Made by a program: the position numbers and the translations under genes. From Alitta virens (taxonomy: Eukaryota > Annelida > Polychaeta > Phyllodocida > Nereididae), in the NCBI GenBank assembly GCA_932294295.1, contig OW028578.1, positions 40,936,537 through 41,000,536 on the forward strand: 64,000 nucleotides of DNA. Direction: 5' to 3'. Under the pieces are notes generated by a model. That model worked only from the letters and a program-made list of their open reading frames with translations, was not told where the DNA came from and did no database searches. Below are positions 19,838 to 34,058 of the stretch, one piece after another. Numbering within the stretch: position 1 is the stretch's first letter; every line of letters starts with the position of its first letter.

Positions 19838-22800
19838 ATCTACCTGAAGGGAGGGGCGGGATAACTGCCCATGCATAGAATACTCGATACTCTATTTAAG
19901 GGAGGTAGCTTTTTGCTTAGGTGTAGGTCTCGTGTTAATACAGTAATGTATTTTACTTGCAAATAGGGAAGATTTTTGTGGCAAATAGTTTTGCTTTGTT
20001 TGTGCAGCAATGCTTTTAGAAAGGTAAACATTCGCTGCAGGGATGCTATAGAACTATAGTAAAAATGGAGAAAAAGAAGAAATAAATTTAAGTGAGGCTT
20101 GAGCATTAAAGTTAAGCTTTCCTTGTTGGGAGTTACACAACAGAACATGAGTTATGGCAGTTTATTATTAGATTGAAAAAGTAGCTTGGTTTGCATAAAC
20201 TGTGCTATACTGTATATGTGCACGAGACTTCAGAAAACTCCTCTAATAGAAGGAAATGACTTTTTAATGGTTTATGTTATCTGTATGCCAGTTTAGAACA
20301 AGTCTAGACTGGTTCTGTGATAGTGAACTATGTGTGTAGTAGTTTTTTTCGTTCGGAATCCTCCAAGTCAAAACATTCGTTTCTCAACTTCAATCAGATT
20401 TTTGGAGGGAAAATATTTAAGGCTTGATCAATGAACCAGTCTGTGTTCTTCACACTGTTTGACTGATGCCCTGATAGAGTGACAGACAATATCTGGATTT
20501 ATCGCCCTTTGTTTTGGCACGCACAGCAGGCTTATTGTTGTAAGCGGCCTTGTGCTATTGTTGTTCATTGTCTGAAGGGGCCAGATGGTTGTTCCAGCCA
20601 AATGCCCCCACTCCGATGTTTTGCCAGTCACAATAGACCACTGTTGCCTTGTTTCTTTTATATGACTGCATATTCTCTGTGAACACTACAAAATAGTCAG
20701 TCATTTAGCTAATATAGTAGTAATAAGACAAATTAACTGAAATACAAAAATAGTCAATAAAAAAATAAACATTATGATTATCTCTATGTAAAGTTAGCTG
20801 AGTTAGTTTACTTTAGATTCAAGACAAGTTTATTTTCTCAAGTTTATTTGAAAAAAAAAGAAAAAAAGAAGGTATTTGAAAGAAAAAGAACTTGCATTTG
20901 GACATCGCAAATTCACCATAGAAAAGGATGAATTTAAAAAAAAAAAAACAGAAATTCACAAAACATAATTAAAGCATAATTTTTGGCGTCGGAGCGAAGT
21001 AACTTTTGCAGTCCCTCTATTTGTGTTGTTGGAAGAGTTTGCATTACCCCGCCACGTGATACGAACAAAAGCATTAGTGTTCTATTCACCCTCTTCAAGT
21101 GTCAGCTTGCTACATCCTTTTTGCACCCCCTAGAAGTGCCTCCACCCCTCAGTAGGGGGCGTCTGAGGTGTAGATTATACCCCCCTTTGTTCAGAGTGTA
21201 GATTAGCACTGGTACAATGCTATAGTACTGGTTCCAGAAATACTAGCACACTATATAGTTATGTAATTATAGATTGCTAGCCTGTACAATAGGGGGGTAC
21301 ATTAGCACAGTATTCAATGGAGCATTTAATAGCCATTATATTAGATGATTAATTTTAATTCAGTCTATTAGGTCTGTTATGTTATTATGTATCAACTTGA
21401 AGTTATTATAACTCGGACTCCACTATATATAGGACATGAATTTGTAATACCATAATCTGAGGGATATTTAATTTCGCTGGATGTGTAAACTCTCTCTACA
21501 TGTCTGTTTACTTGTAAGGGTAGCTGGATGTGGTCTGTTGTTCCAATTTATTGACAAATTTGACGTTTTAATTGAAGTAAGATTATAAAATAACTAAATG
21601 CAAGGTGCTATGTCATCTTGAACCAACGTGCATTTTGCTACGAAGAGGAAATGAAGAAAATATCGAAAGAAATACACGGAAAAGACATTATTCAGGAGTA
21701 CGGGATTTCTTCTTGTGGATTTGCGGTAAGTGAAGATTTTATATATTTCACTTTACATGTTTGAAGTATTACTTGCGCTTTAGCTTAGATGTCCTTCATT
21801 TCGCTGTTACATGCAGTAGGTTTTGTATCGTTATATGGTTTAGAATTACAGGATTGGAACTGCACGGCGATTTTATACGCTCGTTGCGTTACTTCCAATT
21901 TAGACTTTCTTGTCATGTGATGGAATTGAATTTTATCGTACCCGGGGAAACCCTCATTTGATATTTCTATCCTAATTTCCGGGTTCATTTAAATCAACAT
22001 CTGTCATCAGCATCATGAAGGATAATAACTTATGACCTGTCACATTTCGGAAAAAAAAATTCATTATGATATGTTAATATAGTTCCTGTTACTGTTAGGT
22101 TATTGTAGAAAGTAGATATAATTGATATTAATCCCGGAAGTGTATGGAAAAAATAATGATAATAAAATAAAAATAAACGGATATTTACTACTCGGATTAT
22201 GATTCAGAATTAATGCTCAGTGGCATTTCCTTGTATATATAATTGATCACTTGGATTATTTTGGTTTGCAAAATGGCTTATTAGACATATAATTAGTTTT
22301 TACATATATATAATATGTTTACTGCTGATGTGTCCTTGTTAGTCCTAGAGCAATCTATGCTTATTTTGTCATCTTTTTTTTTTTACTCTGTGGGTATTAA
22401 TAATTCTAAAGGAGCAGGTGTTGTGGAATAGATAATTGGCTCTCTGAGTAAACACATCACCTGTCAGTTTTGAGAGGTAATAATTGAAACACCTGCCTTT
22501 TTTTAGTTACCATGGGAACAATTGCATGTTGTCGTGACGTCATGATATGTGTCTAGGACAATCTGTAGCTGTTAACAGGATGAGACAATGGGCGAATAAA
22601 TCTCAGCTGTCAAATGTTAATATCGAAAATGTCCTGCTGCCTAATACAATATATATTAATGATATTCTTGATATTATTGGAAGCTATTATTTGGCACACA
22701 TAAATTTGAGTTGTTGGAAAGTGTAGAATGGCTTGTGTGAAAGAGTAGTGAATAAATCTGGGGCAACATATCAACTACAAAAAAAAAACTCTGGGAAGTT

Positions 22801-24876
22801 AGGAAAAATGTTGTTTTGTCCAAAAATATTAATTTGAAGGGAAAAAGGTCTGTACTTGTACTCTACAATATTGTGAATATTTTCCTTAAGTATGTAGCCA
22901 TTAATTAAATGTTCATATTGCTGGTACACTCAGTAACTGGTATCAATCAACATCCATAGAGTTAATACTACGACTGGTCACTAAGACCTTTATGTAATAG
23001 GTCAATAGTATTTTTTTGACCAGTGGTCAGTTGCGCGTATTAGCTTGTGTTGATGTGTGTCCAGTGCTTCGATGATAGCCAGATCCAGGGTTGTGTAATG
23101 GGTGATCCGCACTTCGTATGTTGCAAGAAATCCGCTGGACTTGGGCCAACCGCGGTAACATAACGCTTAGATCCGTTTGGATAGTGATTATCATGTCGAG
23201 GGATCTATATTGATTAGTCGGGTTTTTTTTACTCATTAGTGGCTTTGTATGTTCCTAATATCTTCCTATGTATAGTCACGATATAACACGAAAGGAAAAA
23301 ACCCAATATCATGATATGCTTCACTTTGTATTCGGTTTTAGTGGACTTCGCTCTATGTTAAATGCCAGTCAAGCATATTGTATTAACTTCTACATTATTG
23401 TATCAACCTCTTCAAGATTTGGTATCAACCATTTCAATTGTGTTTTCTTCAGAATAAGTTGACTATAATTTTGTTGCTGTAGTTAACGCTTCAGTTGTAA
23501 TGTCATTCAATGTTCTCCATAATGCAGAAACTATTTAAAAATTGTGATATCCATCTTATTCGCAGTTACTGTCAAAGATCAGTTGTCGCTCGACTCGAAC
23601 AATCCGCTTTCAGTCTTTCGAAGCTAATCGTTTGGCTCGAGGGCGGTAGGTCTTGGCAGCTCAGCAGAAATTTCACCAGTGTCCTTGGGTCAGCAGTGGG
23701 CCTCTCCGTAATGATTAAATGATTCCACATTCTTCTAAGAGCGTTTTCCAGGCCAGCCAGACTTGAGTGTTCGTCCTTCTGGAGTAATTAGATGTTGTAC
23801 TGTGCACTCACCGAGTCATTCTATCTGAACTACTGCTTTTGCTATTTTTCTGTTCATCCAGACATCTAGCATCCAGGTCTGACATATGGTAATGTGTTTG
23901 AATTGAATTTGACTGATTTCATCTATAATTCTACTTAAATATTAAAGACAAATTATTTCACCCAGACTTGAAGCATCCTGCTCCAACATATGGCACGGTG
24001 TTCAAGCTTGAATTCTTATATGGCACCGTTTTCTTAGCTTGAATTTTGCTTATTTCATGGTTATCAGACCTAAAATGTGCCTTTTACTCCAGTTCATTCA
24101 TCTGAGATAAATAGAAATACTACATTGTACTCTTAATGCCCTTGATATTTGTGTAACTTCGTAAATTGAATTAAAACGACAAGAATCTATTCAATAATTT
24201 ATGTGACTGAACCACTTTAGATAATGAGCACCAGGAATAAGTCATGTGAACACCTTTTCATATTGAATTACATTAAGCCAACACAGTCTTCCTCTTCTTT
24301 GCTGTATTGTGGAGTCCCTATAGTGCTCATTATTTATATTTCGTACAAAAAAAGGTAATTTAGTGCGTCGTAAAGGCAAGATCAAGCCTAGGGATCCCAT
24401 TAGGGTGGCCCGTGGGGTCCCGGAGACCATTATTTGACTGACCATTACAAGGTAGAATGAGAGTAAATTGGACTGGGATTTCCTAACAAGAAGTGTGTAT
24501 TTATAATGCTAGCTGATGCTGTGTCCTTCTGTGACTGTGTTATAAGATGTGATGGTCGCGAGCCGCTCCAGGTTATCTCCAGGTTGCTTTGCTTTTGCGC
24601 TTTAGCAGAGCAACGCGGCGGCAGCAGCAGCAGCTGAAAAGGTCCTTTCTCCTCTTCTCCCTCTTCCTTTTTTACCACATCGGTTACCATGGTTACGGGC
24701 ATCATTTGACGTTTCCATGGTGACCAGGATGTTCTGGGCTCGCTTAATTACATAGAGGATGTACAGGTGGAAAGCAACCGGGATGCTTGTCACGGCTCGA
24801 GGTGGACTTATCGATCAAGGTGCCACTCGGCTTTGGCAAGCAAGAACGAGGTGTTCTTCGGTGGTGGCTAGCAGTG

Positions 24877-24880
<4 letters not shown>

Positions 24881-24910
<30 letters not shown>
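24881..24910 (+). repeat. (GCT)10 trinucleotide repeat
   Basis: Ten uninterrupted GCT units. In the sense direction of the spen transcript this is a CUG repeat. It creates a poly-Cys run in an otherwise unremarkable open frame and is not coding evidence. Confidence 0.9.
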
Positions 24911-24912
<2 letters not shown>

Positions 24913-25904
24913 TCTGCCTGCTGCCAAATGATACATGTCTGTAGAAAAAGCCAAGGTCCTGTTCTTTATATACAGTTCTTTATGGCCTTGATGATGTATT
25001 TAGATGGTGTATTTCAAGGCACTTTTCTTGTTACCGTCTGCAGTGTTTTTCCTTATAGCCTTATATCATTGCCTATAGGACTTATTCATTGTTCTTTTCC
25101 TGTTAACCTGGATATTCTGAGAAACTCATTTGAATTTCCCTATATTAGTCTTACTAAGACTGCTATTGACTTCACAGGAAGTGTTGCCATGGTGTCATCC
25201 TATACTTCCTTTTTATAGAATATTGTTTTCACCACCATAGGGTCTATCCATCTGGTATTGAAGGTTGCTATAGCCATTTACTGGCTTGTGTTTCTATGCA
25301 ATCAAATGTTACTTTCTGTTTTGATGCTCATCTCTCAAAGTCTAGCACCGAAATAATTAGTGACCTTTATGAAGATCATATCCTCTACATAGCCCACTCA
25401 GGTGCTGATGAGGCGTTAAACAATAACTCACACTCACTTATGAAGATCATAAATAGATGTGTTCACTAAACAATATCTCTAATGGATTCTTGTGGTGGAT
25501 ATGATCTGCCAAGTCATTGTAAAAACGAAAAATATGTAAAGCGAAAAAATTGTGGGATATTCATAGCACTCTCAGCACAGCATGCATTTGTTTATAGCAG
25601 ACAGCCTGACTCCCTATTTCGATCCATAAATATAGCCATCCATTAGGATGTTGCCTGGAGACATCATTTGTGGAAAATGCTGCTGCTGCTTCTGCAGTTG
25701 TTGGTGATGCTAGTGATGCTGATGGCTAGTGATGCTGATGCTACTGCTGCTGGTGATTCTGAAAGTAATGCATGGAATGAAAGCATCTAGTAATGAACTG
25801 CTTGTATCATAGCACACTAATCACGGTTACTATGCTCTAGCCATTACTATCCCATGGTCATCATTGCATTATATCAAGGGCATGCCGCTGACTTTATTAC
25901 ATCG

Positions 25905-25975
25905 CATGCCATTCATTGAGATGCATGCCATTCATTGAGATTCATGCATTCATTGAGATTCATGCATTCATTGGG
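25905..25975 (+). repeat. Short tandem repeat of an ATGCATTCATTGAGAT-like unit
   Basis: Four imperfect copies of a 15-20-base unit containing CATTCATTGAGA. Confidence 0.7.
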
Positions 25976-26419
25976 AGTCGTTCGGTCATTCAGCACAAGC
26001 CGTACGGAAAGCAATTACTCTTGATGGCATCGTCGACATTCGTCGTGTTTCATTGTAATTGGTTCACTTAGTCATCGGGTGGCTGCGAGTCGAAACGCTG
26101 AAAATAGCATTGCGTGATTTTGTAGTGCAATACAATGGTATTTACTCGTAATGGCAGCAGTATTGACTTTAGCCGTAGTCATAAATCATAAGATGTTTAT
26201 AAGCGATGTTAATGGCTGTAATTGCTGGCACAAATGTTTGAGTACTTATGATTGCCATAAATCCGTTAAATCCTTATTTGGAAATGTTGATAATGGTACG
26301 ACATGATTCCCATGCCATTTGTAGCGATCTATAATCAGCACTCCAATTCTGTAATGTTTGCTTTCGCTAGATTCGAATATGCATCTAGTAATAAAGATCG
26401 GATAGGGAATGACACGTAT

Positions 26420-26610
26420 GCATTTCTTTGTCATCGAAACTGATAGGAATTGACCACATGCATTTCTTTCTCATTGAAAGATGCGTATAGTATTAAAGTA
26501 TACGTCTTGTGTTAAACTAATAGGAACTGACGGCATGCGTTTTCTTCTCCTAGTATACATCTTATAACAGATAGAAATTGACGGTATGCATTTTCTTCTC
26601 GTTGGTCATT
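26420..26610 (+). repeat. Degenerate tandem repeat, ~60-bp unit
   Basis: Three to four imperfect copies of a unit combining TAGGAATTGAC with ATGCATTTCTTCTC, diverged by point changes and small indels. Confidence 0.5.
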
Positions 26611-27328
26611 CTGATAAACGGCTTAGAGGGCACAGAGGAGGGCCAAAGAGTAAAATCCGTCTTACTACTTGCATAATATTCCCCTTTAGAAATGCATTAT
26701 GTAGATGGGATAGAATTAATATATGGTGATTCTGAGGTGGGGAGCATCTAGTATGCTGCGTAAGAGGATAGAGTGGGTGGGATATTCGTAGAAGTACTGT
26801 CTTCTTGGTGGGGATTCTGAAAGTAGCTGTATTCTGCTTTAAATCGTGAAAAAATATTGCGTATGATATGAAATGTAGCCTTTTTTCTCTCGTTTAACCC
26901 GTAAATTTTTTCTTCTCGAAGGCATTTAGTCGCTGCTTAGAAGTTAAGATTTAAATTTAAACCTAAAAGAATAGAAGTGTGGTATTACTTTACATTCATT
27001 TGGGGCTCATGGTTAACAACTGTCATCATTGCCCATTGAAGACATCTCGGTGTATTTTCTTAGTTGGATGATGAATGGTTTAAGTAGAAGACCTCAAATC
27101 GGAGTAGAGATACCATCTTCTCCTGCCCGCTGGTAAATAGCGAGTCAAGCCATCGGCAAATCAACCGGTCGGTCAGTCAACTAAACTACCTGCTGCGTTA
27201 TCTTTGCGCTTGGATGGCTTGAATACTTTGCTGTTATAGCTAACACAATTGCTACAGCTTCTCCGATATACTTAACATACTGAACTATGTCACAGTGCCC
27301 TTCTTTGGCTTGCGGTAACTGTAATACG

Positions 27329-27401
27329 TGGCCAAATGTGCCACGAGCGTTTTCCATGAGAAGGATAAACGCATGGAAAACGCATGTGGCACAATAGGCC
27401 A
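27329..27401. mobile_element. Palindromic hairpin element (foldback MITE), copy 1
   Basis: Two 30-base arms (27329-27358 and 27372-27401) pair almost perfectly around a 13-base loop. Arms begin TGGCCAAATGTGCCAC and carry CGTTTTCCATG. A related, longer copy is at 54527-54659, so it is a dispersed family and not a local accident. Confidence 0.65.
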
Positions 27402-27882
27402 TGGACTACTGCGTTATTTAAGAAGGGACAAATAAAGTCTTGTGTAATGAACTGCTATAATTTGAACGAAATTGGCAATAGCGGATGATGCATGATAGTG
27501 ATATGATTAACTTCCAATGCGAAACTGTTATACTCTAGTGACATTATTAAGAAGACGCACAATATATTATGCACAATTAGTTACTATAATCTAATCTTCT
27601 GTCCCATTTGCTATATTTAGCAGTAGGAGATGCCTGATACGCTTAAAATCCTACGCTACACTTCCGCTACAGTGAATGTCATACTACTATTACTGTGTTA
27701 TTAAGATACAATTTTTGTGTGCTATATGCTAAACTCAAACATCTTCCGTCTGTAATATTTTTGACATATTTGGCAACGGGAGATGTCTGTCCGACGGATT
27801 CAACATCCTATTCTTGTGTTACACAATGTCCCTTTTATCGAAATACTTCTGTAATCCTACTGCATTAGGATACATAAGATAT

Positions 27883-27902
27883 TTGCTGCTGCTGCTGCTG
27901 CA
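27883..27902 (+). repeat. (GCT)6 repeat
   Basis: TTGCTGCTGCTGCTGCTGCA. Confidence 0.8.
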
Positions 27903-28990
27903 ATATTGTCAGAGATAGTGCCATCCCTCCCCCCCCCCATACTAATGCATAGTATGATGAAATATTGATTCAGAATATGTGATCCCCTCCTCCTCATCAT
28001 CCTACTCAGCTGCTGCAGCGAGTGACATAGAAACGACGATGGGGAGATGCCATCTTGTAATATTGTAGAGTGCCTCTGCACTTCCTGTGTACTACTTCCT
28101 ATAGGGCTTTGCTAAATAAGGCTTTGCTAAATAAGGCTTTGCAATAACAGCCTCTGTGAGTGTGTTTGTGGAAATTTTAGTTTCTGTCATGGAAGGGAAT
28201 GAATAGCATTGGTGAACCACAGTATTAGTTTTTTTATTTCAAATTAAGATGTAGTATTTGCCAAAACAAAATGTAATTTGGCTAATGGAAATACGCCTAA
28301 AATGTTTTAGTGATATTTGGGCTTTAGGAAAATGGTGACGATTGTCACATTTTGGACTGTAGAAAAACTATGATTGACCGCACATTTAAGATATTTGGTT
28401 AGATCATTTAATCTTGTGAACTAGGTTTTTATTTTCAAAATAATTATGGTGTTTAGCGACTGTTTACCCGTGTACTTTGGATCATATATACATTATTATA
28501 TGACCGTATAAGGTAATGCCATTAAAAAAAGGTCCACCATACCGCATCATATAAAGGGGCGATGCTTTGAAGGCTACTGCAGCGAAGCATCTTCGAAAAG
28601 CCCTTCAACACACCATCAGCCACCCAGCATCAGCAACACAGCCTTGGCCTTTTCCTGCAGCGCTGCAGCAGACTTCCAATATAGCTCAGCGGACTCTACA
28701 TTAGGGGCAGAAAATCCAATTACTCGTCTCGTTGCTGCGTATGGCATCCCGGCACTAAAAGCGGAGCAGATCCATCACAGCTTCTGGTCTGCATCAGGCA
28801 GCTGCTGCTTCTGTGCCTCCCAGAAAATCGGGGGAGAAAAATCAGATTCACCCAGCGTACTGCCTGTGTGTTAGAGGGACACTGGAGCAGCTCCAGATGC
28901 TTCGAATCTAATTCACCTATTTTTGTGTACAGTTTTAGCATGCACTTAAGGAACACGTGGTCTGTTTAATATTACCAATACAAGGATATT

Positions 28991-29250
28991 TTAAGTTCTT
29001 AATTCAGTTTTGGTAATCCAGACCTCTCTGGAAACCACTGGCTTAAATATATAGTATCTCCAGCCAATTTGAAGTTCTTAATTCAGTCTTGGTAATCCAG
29101 ACCTCTCTGGAAAGCACTGGTTTGAATATATAGTATCTCCAGCCAATTTTTAGTTCTTAATTCAGTCTTTGTAATCCAGACTTGTCTGAAAGTACACTGT
29201 TTGAATATATAGTATATTTCATGGAGGAATCTCCAGCCAATATACTTAGC
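28991..29250 (+). repeat. 80-bp tandem repeat, three copies
   Basis: Copies start near 28991, 29071 and 29151. Each carries AGTTCTTAATTCAGT, GGTAATCCAGACCTCTCTGG, ATATATAGTATCTCC and AGCCAATTT. The third copy has an insertion before its CCAGCCAAT end. Confidence 0.85.
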
Positions 29251-32200
29251 TGTGGAGCAAAGCTTGAGAAAGAACAGGCCATGACACATTATGTATATGC
29301 CACGGTGTGGTATAACAGCGATATAACAGGAACAACACAGGAACAACACAGAAGCGTGAGTCACGCAATATAATGTATTATTCACAAGGGCCTTCGTCTG
29401 CTGCATAAGCTTTTGAGAAAAGGACCTTAGCAATTCAAAGGGCCCTAATGCTGGTCTTGCAAATGCCCTTGTAGTTGGCTGTGATCAAGGGGACCCCCTG
29501 CTATTGACAAGGCACGGCCCTGCATGATGCTTGCATGATGAGGATGGCTGCTGCTGCTGCAGTGCTGCAGATTCTGACAGCTGCTGGCTGCTACACCGGC
29601 TTTGACTGCTTCTCTTTGCTGCTGCAGATATTTGGATGGAAAGAAGTAATATTGAAGCGCTATCCAATAGGGTGTGCCAATGTAATGAATTATACTGATA
29701 TAGTTGGATTGGCTTAGTGATTGAGGATTACAGGCCCATGGTGTCTATTATTGCTAATAAATGATAAATAAACCAAGTCTAAATGGAAAATTTAGGAAAA
29801 TAGGCCTAGACCGTCAGACCGTAATGGTTTGGTGTATGACTATGCCCAGTAGGTCCGTGGTGTCCATGGTAAAGATTCAAATGTAATCCAAAGAGAAAAT
29901 CAAAGAAATTAAGGCTGGGTATTGATCACTAGAAAGCCAAGGAATAAGCCACATTATATCATGAAAGACTCGTATTAACTCGGTAAACCTTCGACTATAC
30001 TGCTATGGAGGGGTCTTCGACCTAGTAACTAAAATTACTGTAATCGGTAATACACAAGGTGGTAGCAGAAGCAATAGAACTGATACATTTCAACTTTCGT
30101 ACTATCATTGGATTCTTTCCAAACTTTTTTCCCCCAACAAATCCACAAATCTAGGCAGCTGTAGTATATTTTTTACACATTTGTGGTTTCGCTGCACTTA
30201 AAAAATGTCAGTGCGGGGTTATAGTCTCTGTTTCTACTTAGTTTAGTGCTGATCTACAAGTATCTACAATGTATAAAACGAGCAAAAATATAACCGAATA
30301 TAAAGGAGAGAACTAGTATGATACACTCTGTCTTCATCATATACTAAGCCATTTTGAGATAAAATATTGTTTGCTCATACATTCGAAGGATAGTGATCTA
30401 GCTTTTTTCATGTTCAGTTGCTTTGAACAAGGTTAGATGATTTATCTGTGAGATTTGGATGGGATATTTATCTGACTTCGTATAATGAATCGTGAAGGAT
30501 TGACTATACACCTACACAGAATGATAAAAATATAACGGGTGGTTTCGTACTTTTATTAGTCCATAACAAAGCATCATTCACAATATTATCAGAATGTTAA
30601 CCTTCAAATTGACAGTTCAGTGTAATATATTGTAGGATTTTTACATAGCAGTTTGTTTGTAGTTTAGTAGGACACAAAATTAAGGGATGGCTTTACTGTC
30701 TACAAATAGAAAGAAATACAACTTTAGAGAAAATGAGAGTAAATAAAAGCTAAAGATTCAGTTGTGTCGATCCAAACATTGATTCGAGTTCAGTCCGTTA
30801 AAGAAGAAGTTGGCTGACACGATATTGTATTGCCTTCGGAAAACCAATTTGCGTTTGTTTGTCTCGGCGCAATGGTATTGATCGATCTAGAGAAGAAACG
30901 CGATTCTACCATCAAGGTTTTTCATGGCAGAAGAATCCTTGCGAATGCAATGAACGTTCGTGAAATGATTAGCGGACAGATTCTGTGATAAATCTGTCTT
31001 TTTTACCCGATTGCCTTCCATTTATTAAATTTTTGGTGTTTTATTTATTTTTTTCCTTTGAGATTTGTGGATATTTCTTCTCCTCTATTGCCGTTAAGTG
31101 CTGTCCTTGGCCAATGTCAATCAATCTTATTTGGACTAGTCTTAAACGACGTACTTTTACGGTGCTAGCCTTCACCGACTTAATTATATCGTCAATAGCG
31201 ACGGATAAGAAACGCGGCAAGAAAAAGAACAAAAATTTAACAAATAACGATAAAACGATTCTGATCGATTTCATCATGGCTGGATCTCCAGCTGTCCTTG
31301 GTGTAAATCAACTTTTCTTCTCCACCTGATTTGTTTTTTATTGGTAGCTTTACTGTGTGCAGAAGCGGGTGTTTTTGTCAGAATCAGCTGCAATAAAGGA
31401 GTGTTAATATGGTGCTTTGTGTTAATAAAGTGTTAATTAAGTGTTAATATTAGTCTTCCTGTTGTTTCCACTCTTCAGGAACAACATTTATCTTGTAAAG
31501 TAGTAATACAATTGAAGTAACTATGTTAGTTTATTCTTAATGCTACTAAATTGTTAGTATGCTGTTGTCCGTAATCCTCATTTACAACTCTCAATTCTTG
31601 CTGTCATTAGAGAGTTACACAAATTGCGACTGCGAATTTGTTTATTTGTTATTGCGCTTATCCTCTTCTTACTGTTCTTGTTTGACTCGGTCTGTTCCAG
31701 CTTCGAATGCATAAAATTTCCATTTAGTTCTCGCAAAACGCAATATAAATGGCGTCTTACGAGTATAGTGCATCGATAGCATCTGATTGGTTGCCATATT
31801 TGATGGAGTGATTCTTCGGAAGCTTCTTTCGCTGTCAGCGGGAGGCGGCATATCTGACACAGGTTTCAGATTGATGAGATGATTAAAAGTTTCATGCATT
31901 TCATGAATTCTGGAAATGCTCTAAATGTAATTTAAATGAATCTATGGAGTGGCAAGAGTTGCGGTGTGATTTAAATGTCTGGCTGACAGACAGACAGTGC
32001 AAGCCGCAGACAGTAAAAACGGCTGACACATGTATTAGTTAATATCATATCAGATAATATCACTATATATATCTTTTTGGATTTTGAGCCTCTCCAGTGT
32101 GAGAGATGCACATTTGTCAATCCATCTCTTCTAGACTTGGGATAATCTCGTGCTACATTTTGCTTGGTGCTAATGCTGGGGGAAATTGATGATCCCTGGT

Positions 32201-32999
32201 TGATCTCATGCAGCGAGCTCCCTTCCCCGGGGAAATCTAATTTGCAAGACATGCATGCTCTCTCAGTGTGGTGCAGGAATCAGGAAGGACAGATGTGTGT
32301 GCCTGGGAAGAGCTCTTGTAGCAACGAAGGTTACTGAGGACAGATGGAAACTCATGCACCAAGATTTTTAAGAAGAAAAAGAGTGATGAAAACATTATGT
32401 CATTCAGAATAGCAAAACAAACGTTGAGGTGCATCCAAATGTATTTTCTTTTAAAATAAAATTAAAACGATGTGGTAATTACTCTGCAACAGTTGCAATT
32501 TGGAGATTTTTCCAATGGTTCAGTACATTTTCTGCCAATTTGGTGTTCATAGTTAGTGGGAGCTCTTTATTGGTAATTGTCGGATTGCATGCTATTATTG
32601 GAAATGCATAATTTGTGTGTGTGGTTTAGTTTGTTTTATATGTGTACTGTATGAATACAGTTGATGCAAGAAAAGACTGGAACATTCAAATGCTCAATTT
32701 GTGCATACATATCGTAGGAATAACGTGGACAATTGATATGCATTTTTATACTTTAATTGATATGGTGAGAAAAGTATTGTTTTTAATGTGGTGAAACATT
32801 TGCATTTAATCTGTATTTAATGTAGTGGATAATGCCTAATATTTAATATGGCATAACCTATACATTAAATCTGTATTTTATCCGGTGAACCCTTTGCATG
32901 TAATCTTTCGGTAGCCGTTGCATGCCTGCTGTGCTTTGCATTCAATGATCATTCCAGATCTCAAGACATTGAACCCCTTGGTGCTTGCTTTTGCAAGAA

Positions 33000-33250
33000 A
33001 CATCAGCAGCAGCAGCAGTAGCAGCTGCTGCAGCAACTGCATCTAGCTGACATCATGCAGTTGCATCCTGCAGCAGCAGCAGCAGGTGCATGAGATGCCT
33101 GGATCCCTCCCTCTCATCCTCTGCAACTAGCAGCAGTTGCAGCAAGCACTCCACATTATCTGCGGCCCTGCATAGCAGCCAGCCATCTTTGTAAGGATGC
33201 TGCTGCTGCTGCTGCTGCTGCCATGCTCTGTACTGCTACAGCAAGCATGA
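33000..33250. repeat. CAG/CTG-rich cluster with opposed runs
   Basis: Interrupted CAG runs (33005-33040, 33070-33085, 33130-33145) are followed by a (GCT)7 run at about 33198-33222. Because CAG and CTG tracts sit on the same strand, the transcript could fold into a CAG:CUG hairpin. No protein-coding support. Confidence 0.7.
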
Positions 33251-34037
33251 TGTACCACTTGTGCCAACAAAATTCCTCTTGCAAACAGAAATTTGCAGCC
33301 TTTGCAGTGCACTGTAGCGGCTTTCAGTAGCTTTGCAGTGAGCATTGGAAATATGCCAGCTATGCCAAATATCATACAAATGCCAAATATGTGGCGGAAG
33401 TAGCTTATTTTGCTTCACCCTACCTGTATATTCTTGTGTAAGCCTATGCTTTATATCTTTTTCCTTTGTTTTTTGTGTATTATTTAATTAGATGTGCAGC
33501 AATTCTACTGTATTGAAGTTCAGCATATTTCTTAAATTGCTGGAGTTGTTCCCAGTGTATTGTGTAGCAATTCTGCTTATATAAAATGTTTTCATAAATT
33601 AATAATTAATATAGTATCATTACACTAGTCCAATAATGCTATATATTGGATCTAGCTTTGCAATGTTGGGAGCTGTGATCCTTAAACCAACATTGAACCT
33701 AGAGCACTGACAACTACCCTGGTAAAACGTCGCCTGAAAGTCTATCGATAACACATGACATTCAGCCTAGGTATTGATCATATATTTCCATAAAGAGAAT
33801 CATGTGCTGAAACCTTCATTTACTGCAGGAATTTATAGCCACTGAAGGTGACTTTTCACTTTTTATAAAATGCAGACATCGTCTGTTCTATTGATGCTTT
33901 TAGCCTGGATCTATTGATCGTCTTTTTTTATTTATTTTTCTCTTACGGAGGAACTTTCGGATCACTCTCTTTGGAACAGTAGCATTGATTGGGTTCTAAA
34001 TGTTTAAAAAAAAAAAAAACCTATAAAAGTAAATTAA

Positions 34038-34058
34038 CCCCCCCCCCCCCCCCCCCCC
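34038..34058 (+). repeat. Poly-C run (21)
   Basis: Uninterrupted run of 21 C, followed by ACCC. Confidence 0.9.

Noticed and set aside
24787..25218. Open frame of about 143 codons with a poly-Cys run
   Set aside because: The Cys run is the (GCT)10 repeat; the rest has no domain, no homology and no splice context. Treated as a chance frame.
29083..29433. 116-codon minus-strand open frame
   Set aside because: It runs through the 80-bp tandem repeat and repeats the same phrase (QVWITKTELRTKN) because of it; no family match.
30985..31329. Open frame of about 114 codons, Phe-rich start and Lys-rich end
   Set aside because: No recognisable family. The opposite strand is also open over the same bases, and composition follows local T-rich DNA.
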